Origin: CAIZQW01 sp964459675
Lineage (GTDB): Bacteria; Verrucomicrobiota; Kiritimatiellia; RFP12; UBA1067
DNA: 8,680 nt
Direction of reading: 5' to 3'
NCBI GenBank assembly: GCA_964459675.1
Contig: CAYWNP010000102.1
Location: forward strand, 1-8,680
The position numbers and the translations under genes are program-made. This document shows positions 4,400 to 8,680 of this stretch, one piece after another (positions within the stretch are counted from its first letter, which is position 1; every line of letters starts with the position of its first letter). The notes under the pieces were generated by a model, which saw only the letters and a list, made by a program, of their open reading frames with translations, was not told the DNA's origin and searched no databases.

Positions 4400-6424
4400 C
4401 TATTCTTCTGCATCCTCGACGCGATGCTTGGCCGCCTCAGCGATGATCTTCTGGGCGACGTTTGAAGGCACCACGTCATAACGGTCGAAGGCCATGACGA
4501 ATGAGCCCTGTCCGCCTGTGATGGAACGCAATTCCGCGGCGTACTTGAAGAGTTCAGCCATGGGAACTTCAGCAGTGATGATTTGAATATTCTCGTTCAC
4601 TTCCATTCCAAGGACGCGTCCACGCTTGTGAGGCATGTCACCGCTGATGGCTCCCATGAAGGCTTCCGGAATGGTGATTTGCAACTTCATGATCGGTTCC
4701 AACAGAACCGGACGGGCCTTGGTCATGGCATCGCGCAAGGCACCGCGGCCTGCGATCTTGAAGGCGATTTCCGAGGAGTCCACATCGTGGAAGGCGCCGT
4801 CAAAGACTTCAATGTTGATGCCCTGCACAGGATAGCCTGCGACAGAACCTGCCAGCATGCCTTCGTTGACGCCCTTATGAATTGCCGGGATGAAGTTGCC
4901 AGGGATCGAACCGCCGACGGTCTTGTTCATGAACCACTCGCCCGTCTCTCCTTCACGACGTGGATAGACGCGCAGGTAGACTTCGCCGAACTGTCCGCGT
5001 CCACCGGACTGCTTCTTATGACGATAGTGACCTTCGCCCATGGCGGTAACGGTTTCGCGATAGGGGACTTTGGGTGTCGAGAGTTCGACGTTGACGTGGG
5101 ACTGTGATCGCATCAAGTTGACCGTCACGTCAATATGCACATCACCAAGTCCTTTGAGAACGACCTCCTTGGTCTCCGTGTTCTTCTCATAATGCATCGT
5201 GGGATCTGCGTCCAAGATACGGTGGATGGCGGTACTGAGTTTGTCTTCGTCCGCCTGCGTCTTGGCGGCGAGCGCCATAAAAAAGACGGGTTGCGGAAAT
5301 TCGATATCGGGAAGCTTGCCGGTAAAACCTGAGGCGAGGGTATGGCCTGTCTTGACCGATTTAAATTTCGGCACAGCAACGATGTCGCCTGGAACCGCCT
5401 TGGGGATGGCAACCTGTTTTTTGCCCAATACTTGAACCATGCCTGAGACGGTTTCCTTGGTGTCGGTTGAGTTGTTCTGGAGGGTCATGCCAGGGGTCAT
5501 CGTGCCACTCAGGATACGCACATAGTTAAGTTGACCAATGAAGGGATCGGCAGACGTACGAAAGACTTGGGCAATCAGCGGGCCGTTCGGATCAGCTTTA
5601 ATGATGTTGCCGGCAGAATCCTTGAACTCGCGTTCGCCGGGTGCGGGAAGGAGGCGGCAGATACTGGCGATGAGTTCGTTGACACCGATATCCTTCAACG
5701 GCATGACGCTGTAGATGGGGTGGACAGAGCCTACATCAATGCCGAGGTGCAATCCTTTGCGTGTCTCTTCCGGAGAGAGGGTCCCCTCAGTAAAATATTT
5801 CTCCATGAGCGCTTCATCCGTCTCTGCAGCCGATTCAGCAAGGGACTGATGGAACACCTCCAAGTGATCAGGGAGCTCTTTAGCATCAAGCAGATTGATG
5901 ACGGATGTTGGGCTAAGAGGTGCAGTGACCGGCGCGCAGTTCATGCCAAAGGTTTCACGGATTGAGGTGAGCACCTTTTCGAAGTTGGCGTTATCTTTGT
6001 CGAGCCCGGTGACAACAAAGCCGACAGCCGGCATATTGCAGTCCTTGCAGGCCTTCCAGGCGCGACGCGTACCCACCTGCACGCCGGCAACGGCGTCAAC
6101 CGTAATCAATGCAAAATCTGCTGCGCGGATGGCGCCGAGGACCTGCCCGTAAAAATCCATGAAGCCAGGAGCGTCGGTAAAGACGAGCCTATAGGTCTCG
6201 CCATCCAATGCAGTTTCGCCCATGAATGAATTTGCAAAGATACTGATTTTGCGTGCCTTCTCCTCTTCGCAGGTGTCTGAGAGGCTCGACCCGTTGGACA
6301 CGAGTCCGAGGCGGTCATTTAATCCCAACTTAAAAGCGAGCGCGTCTGTCAGCGTGGTCTTTCCCGTTCCGCTGTGTCCGAGGATTACGAAATTACGAAT
6401 ATTGGCAACAGGTACATCACTCAT
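4400..6424 (-). CDS. EF-G-like translational GTPase (divergent EF-G paralogue)
   Basis: A 674-aa protein with full EF-G architecture, close to the 670-710 aa of the family. It has a GTPase domain (1-260), a domain II beta barrel (about 282-365), domain III (about 375-450), domain IV (about 452-575) and domain V (about 577-660). The P-loop is GHSGTGKT (16-23). G3 reads DAPGF (84-88), where canonical EF-G has DTPGH with the catalytic His, so Phe replaces His. G4 reads TGLD (139-142) instead of NKxD. Domain IV (RGQFGEVYLRVYP) and domain V (GRVLGM...SITGGQGSF) are well preserved. This fits the EF-G-like subfamily (FusA2/EF-G2 type) rather than the main translocase; its role is not established. 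The ATG at 6424 has only a weak GGA-containing ribosome site. It is the last gene of the minus-strand run, before the strong terminator, and is separated by 195 bp from the upstream deacylase, so it may have its own promoter. Confidence 0.88.
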   Translation of the reverse strand: MSDVPVANIRNFVILGHSGTGKTTLTDALAFKLGLNDRLGLVSNGSSLSDTCEEEKARKISIFANSFMGETALDGETYRLVFTDAPGFMDFYGQVLGAIRAADFALITVDAVAGVQVGTRRAWKACKDCNMPAVGFVVTGLDKDNANFEKVLTSIRETFGMNCAPVTAPLSPTSVINLLDAKELPDHLEVFHQSLAESAAETDEALMEKYFTEGTLSPEETRKGLHLGIDVGSVHPIYSVMPLKDIGVNELIASICRLLPAPGEREFKDSAGNIIKADPNGPLIAQVFRTSADPFIGQLNYVRILSGTMTPGMTLQNNSTDTKETVSGMVQVLGKKQVAIPKAVPGDIVAVPKFKSVKTGHTLASGFTGKLPDIEFPQPVFFMALAAKTQADEDKLSTAIHRILDADPTMHYEKNTETKEVVLKGLGDVHIDVTVNLMRSQSHVNVELSTPKVPYRETVTAMGEGHYRHKKQSGGRGQFGEVYLRVYPRREGETGEWFMNKTVGGSIPGNFIPAIHKGVNEGMLAGSVAGYPVQGINIEVFDGAFHDVDSSEIAFKIAGRGALRDAMTKARPVLLEPIMKLQITIPEAFMGAISGDMPHKRGRVLGMEVNENIQIITAEVPMAELFKYAAELRSITGGQGSFVMAFDRYDVVPSNVAQKIIAEAAKHRVEDAEE

Positions 6425-6619
6425 AACGAAACATCCAATCTTTTTTAGTGTTTAAGTTGTCGGCAATAACCTTATATGCGGTAACCTTTGATCAGAGGCA
6501 GGCTCGTTAACGAACAGTGGCCAGCACCCATTCCAGATTACTGTTGTAGTATCTCAAATCGCGTAATACAAACGCAAGCGAAAATTAAGCGCGCTCAAAC
6601 TTTGTCGCAGGAGCATTCG
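6425..6619. other. Intergenic region upstream of the EF-G-like gene (195 bp)
   Basis: This gap lies between two same-strand genes. It has a perfect 10-bp palindrome TCGTTAACGA (6504-6513) that could be an operator-type site. A TATAAG on the minus strand (6472-6477) lacks a good -35 box. No clear terminator for the deacylase was found. Confidence 0.45.
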
Positions 6620-8212
6620 TCAGCGCGTCAGGAGGCGACCGCGGCGTTTTCCAGTGAAGCGTCCATCCTGATACGGATGGGAGCCGTTTACAAAGACATG
6701 GCTGATGCCAGTCGAGAACTGGTGAGGCTGAGCATAGGTGGCTTTATCCTGGAACGTTTCCGGCTTAAAAACCAGAAGATCAGCGAAGGCGCCGACGCGC
6801 AGGACGCCACGGTCTTTGATACCGAAGGCAGTGGCGGGAAGCCGGGTCATGCGCTCGATGGCGCGTTCCAGAGAGAGGCCCAGTTTCTGGGTGAGAAGGG
6901 AGAGAAAACGTGGCATGGTTCCGTAGGCACGTGGATGGGGGTGATCTTTTCCTAAGGGGCCCCAAGGGGCGCGCAAGGAAGCATCACTTCCGGGCATGAC
7001 CCAGGGTTGGGAGAGAATGCGGAGCAGATTGGCTTCGCACATGCCGAAGAAGAAGGCGTTGGTCCGTGTCTCGTCCAGCTCGATGATGTGGCAGAGGGTC
7101 TTTCCGACGCTGAGATTGAAGTGGCGTGTAGCTTCGGTGACGGTGAGGCCACTGACCGCCCTGACCTCGGGTGTCCAGCCCCCACCGATCATGACAGTCG
7201 TCCAGTCACGGTCCTTGGCGTCCAGTTCCGCCTCTAGGCGTGCACGTGCCGAAGGGTCTCGTAAGGTCGCTAAAATTTTATCGCGTCCGCCTGCTGCCGC
7301 CCATTCAGGGAGCACGATATCAAGATCAGTGCCGCTCGCCAAGTAGGGGTAGCGGTCTGCGTGGACTTGAAATCCCTTGTTTCTGGCTTGGTTGAGCGTT
7401 TCGAGGACAGCGTCGATTTTGTGCCAATTGTTCGCCCCCGAGGTCTTGAGATGGGAGATTTGTGCGTGGATGCCGGTTTGTTCGATGAGGTGTAGCACTT
7501 CACCAATAGATTCCAGAAGCCCGTCGCCTTCGCTTCGGATATGGGAAGCATACATGCCTCCAGCCTTTGCGGTTGTCCGGACAAGGGTTTCGATCTCTTC
7601 AGCTGTGGCATACTTGCCAGGCTGGTAAAGGAGCCCTGTGGTGAGGCCCCATCCACCCTCATCAAGCGCCTGTTCGAGGCGTTGCTGCATGAGCTTGACT
7701 TCCTCGGCAGAGGCGGGTCTTGGCTCATACCCAGTTACGCCGGCACGCAGGGTATTGTGGCCGATGAATTGGAGGGTATTGATGGCCGGCGGATGGCCCT
7801 TCAGAATTTCCCGATATTCTGCCATGGTTGTCCACGTCGGGCCTGGCTCTAAGGGTTTTTCGTCTTTCGCGTGGGGATAAAAGTGTGAGGCCCAGTCTGA
7901 GGGCAGACGTGCCTTGCCAAGTCTTGGAGCAGAGGAACCGCCGCACTGTCCATTGACCTCGGTTGTAATGCCTTGCGTCAATTTGCTGGGGGCATCAGGT
8001 TCCAACAGCAGATAGGTGTCAGAATGGGAATGGACATCAATAAAGCCTGGAGCGACGACCTGGCCGCTGGCATCGATAACTTCGTTTGCAGCTGCAGCAG
8101 AGAGGTCACCGATAGCTACGATGCGCTCGCCAGAGATCGCGAGATCTGCGAGCGTGCCCGGAGCGCCGGTTCCGTCGATGACGGTTCCATTCTTGATAAT
8201 AAAATCGTGCAT
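6620..8212 (-). CDS. N-acyl-D-amino-acid deacylase (D-aminoacylase, amidohydrolase superfamily)
   Basis: A 530-aa cytoplasmic amidohydrolase of the D-aminoacylase family, which hydrolyses N-acyl-D-amino acids to D-amino acid plus carboxylate. Landmarks are the family start IIKNGTVIDGTG (5-16) and GFIDVHSHSD (56-65) with metal ligands His61 and His63. The metal-bridging Cys90 is in GQCGGSSAP. His224 (YASHIRSEG) and His254 (QISHLKTSG) complete the site, with catalytic Asp410 in MPGSDAS. The C-terminus (RGVLRVGAFADLLVF, then FVNG) closes the small beta domain. I chose ATG 8212 over an in-frame ATG at 8269. The longer form adds 19 residues without family similarity and overlaps the upstream gene by 47 nt, whereas ATG 8212 has AAAGGA 4 nt before it. 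It follows the DUF493 gene by 10 nt, suggesting one operon. The actual acyl and amino-acid specificity cannot be read from sequence. Confidence 0.9.
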   Translation of the reverse strand: MHDFIIKNGTVIDGTGAPGTLADLAISGERIVAIGDLSAAAANEVIDASGQVVAPGFIDVHSHSDTYLLLEPDAPSKLTQGITTEVNGQCGGSSAPRLGKARLPSDWASHFYPHAKDEKPLEPGPTWTTMAEYREILKGHPPAINTLQFIGHNTLRAGVTGYEPRPASAEEVKLMQQRLEQALDEGGWGLTTGLLYQPGKYATAEEIETLVRTTAKAGGMYASHIRSEGDGLLESIGEVLHLIEQTGIHAQISHLKTSGANNWHKIDAVLETLNQARNKGFQVHADRYPYLASGTDLDIVLPEWAAAGGRDKILATLRDPSARARLEAELDAKDRDWTTVMIGGGWTPEVRAVSGLTVTEATRHFNLSVGKTLCHIIELDETRTNAFFFGMCEANLLRILSQPWVMPGSDASLRAPWGPLGKDHPHPRAYGTMPRFLSLLTQKLGLSLERAIERMTRLPATAFGIKDRGVLRVGAFADLLVFKPETFQDKATYAQPHQFSTGISHVFVNGSHPYQDGRFTGKRRGRLLTR

Positions 8213-8216
8213 GGCA

Positions 8217-8222
8217 TCCTTT
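8217..8222 (-). promoter_or_regulatory. Ribosome binding site deciding the deacylase start
   Basis: AAAGGA on the minus strand lies 4 nt before ATG 8212 and abuts the stop codon of the upstream gene (8223-8225), consistent with translational coupling. Confidence 0.65.
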
Positions 8223-8507
8223 TTACAAAAGCATCCGAACCCCTGGCACTTTTTTGATCGCGGCATCAAAAGTTTCCATTTCTGAGCGACTCTGCATGAG
8301 GATCGAGATGCTGAAGGCGGTATAGCGTCCTGCAGCAGAGGCGTGTGAGGATGTAAGAGGGACTTTCACTTGATAGGAGCTGACAGCCAGAAGGAGTGCC
8401 TGCTCTGCTTTCGCTTCCGCCTCTGTGATGATTCGGAAATGGAAGAGCGCTGGATATTCAACCTCTGTAGGACACGTGGGGGGTGCGGAATTATTACTCG
8501 GTTTCAT
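8223..8507 (-). CDS. YbeD/DUF493 family small protein
   Basis: A 94-aa protein matching the YbeD-like family (E. coli YbeD, 87 aa), a small ferredoxin-like/ACT-type fold of unknown biochemical role. Recognisable parts are FHFRII (22-27) in the first strand, KVPLTSSHASAAGRYTAFSI (48-67) corresponding to the PSSKGNYHSVSI block of YbeD, and the C-terminal KKVPGVRMLL (85-94) corresponding to GKIDIVRMVL. The first 15 or so residues are an unconserved Ser/Pro-rich extension. ATG 8507 starts 2 nt after the stop of the upstream PagL-like gene and has no clear Shine-Dalgarno sequence, so translation is probably coupled to that gene. Regulation of lipoate or D-Ala metabolism has been suggested from the E. 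coli neighbourhood, but nothing here supports that specifically. Confidence 0.85.
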   Translation of the reverse strand: MKPSNNSAPPTCPTEVEYPALFHFRIITEAEAKAEQALLLAVSSYQVKVPLTSSHASAAGRYTAFSISILMQSRSEMETFDAAIKKVPGVRMLL

Positions 8508-8509
8508 GA

Positions 8510-8680
8510 TTAAAAACGATAGCCGACTGTCACAATAATGATGTCAATCCCATCGTTGGGAGCTGCAATAGAGGCGTTGGAATAGTGCATGTAGCGAAGG
8601 CTTAGGTCCAGATCGGTGGTCCTAAGGCCCACACCGACCCGGTCTTCGAATTGGAACCCTGTGCTCATGTCGCGATCCGC
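8510..8680 (-). CDS. PagL-like lipid A 3-O-deacylase, C-terminal part (gene continues past the right edge)
   Basis: An open minus-strand frame enters at the window edge and ends with TAA at 8510-8512, giving 56 visible codons. The translation ends in VTVGYRF, with the terminal Phe typical of outer-membrane beta barrels recognised by the BAM complex. It contains RYMHYSNASI followed by PNDGID. This matches the catalytic region of PagL lipid A 3-O-deacylases (His126, Ser128 and Glu140 in Pseudomonas aeruginosa). His and Ser are present with exact spacing, while the Glu position is Asp. The family removes the 3-O-linked acyl chain of lipid A in the outer membrane, so an LPS-bearing envelope is implied. 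The N-terminus, including any signal peptide, lies outside the window. It is the first visible gene of the run leading into the DUF493 and deacylase genes. Confidence 0.82.
   Translation of the reverse strand, partial: ADRDMSTGFQFEDRVGVGLRTTDLDLSLRYMHYSNASIAAPNDGIDIIIVTVGYRF

Noticed and set aside
4583..5107. 174-codon plus-strand frame
   Set aside because: It is entirely antisense to well-conserved EF-G domains III-V; a shadow frame.
6488..6955. 155-codon plus-strand frame
   Set aside because: Most of it is antisense to the deacylase's conserved C-terminus, and it has no recognisable motif.
8213..8269. N-terminal extension of the deacylase starting at 8269
   Set aside because: It overlaps the DUF493 gene and shows no family similarity; the ribosome site favours the ATG at 8212.

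Overview
The window (about 50% GC by eye) looks like a chromosomal segment of a Gram-negative bacterium that uses a V/A-type rotary ATPase. A lipid A 3-O-deacylase (PagL-like) C-terminus implies an LPS outer membrane, and the four-helix proteolipid is a V-type subunit K. Together with many dispersed non-coding repeats, this fits the PVC superphylum (Kiritimatiellota/Lentisphaerae/Verrucomicrobia relatives). That placement is an inference, because no rRNA or other definitive marker is present.

Layout, left half: 1-139 holds one copy of a dispersed repeat. A minus-strand gene (140-667) encodes a small two-helix membrane protein of a conserved but unnamed family. A divergent intergenic region (668-901) holds candidate promoters for both directions. 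On the plus strand follow a bacterial TMEM43-like membrane protein (902-2056), a 316-bp repeat-rich gap (30-bp inverted repeat with nested hairpins, then an 8-bp tandem repeat), a SerA-like D-3-phosphoglycerate dehydrogenase with a C-terminal ACT-like region (2373-3560), and an isolated V-ATPase subunit K gene (3636-4091) ending in an intrinsic terminator.

Right half: 4092-4399 is a convergent intergenic region with a second, inverted copy of the left-edge repeat, a CTCTGTG-type 9-mer array and an 18-bp bidirectional terminator. All later genes are on the minus strand. In transcription order they are a PagL-like barrel (partial, enters from the right edge), a YbeD/DUF493 protein, an N-acyl-D-amino-acid deacylase, and after 195 bp a divergent EF-G-like GTPase. 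The first three are separated by 2 and 10 nt and look like one operon.

The genes are mostly recognisable housekeeping or envelope functions with no single shared pathway. The less ordinary signals are (i) an approximately 118-bp repeat placed just downstream of two different stop codons in the same gene-relative orientation, (ii) a REP/BIME-like pair, (iii) altered G3 and G4 motifs in the EF-G-like protein, and (iv) an orphan rotor subunit retaining a full set of predicted Na+ ligands. I found no CRISPR array, transposase, tRNA or rRNA.
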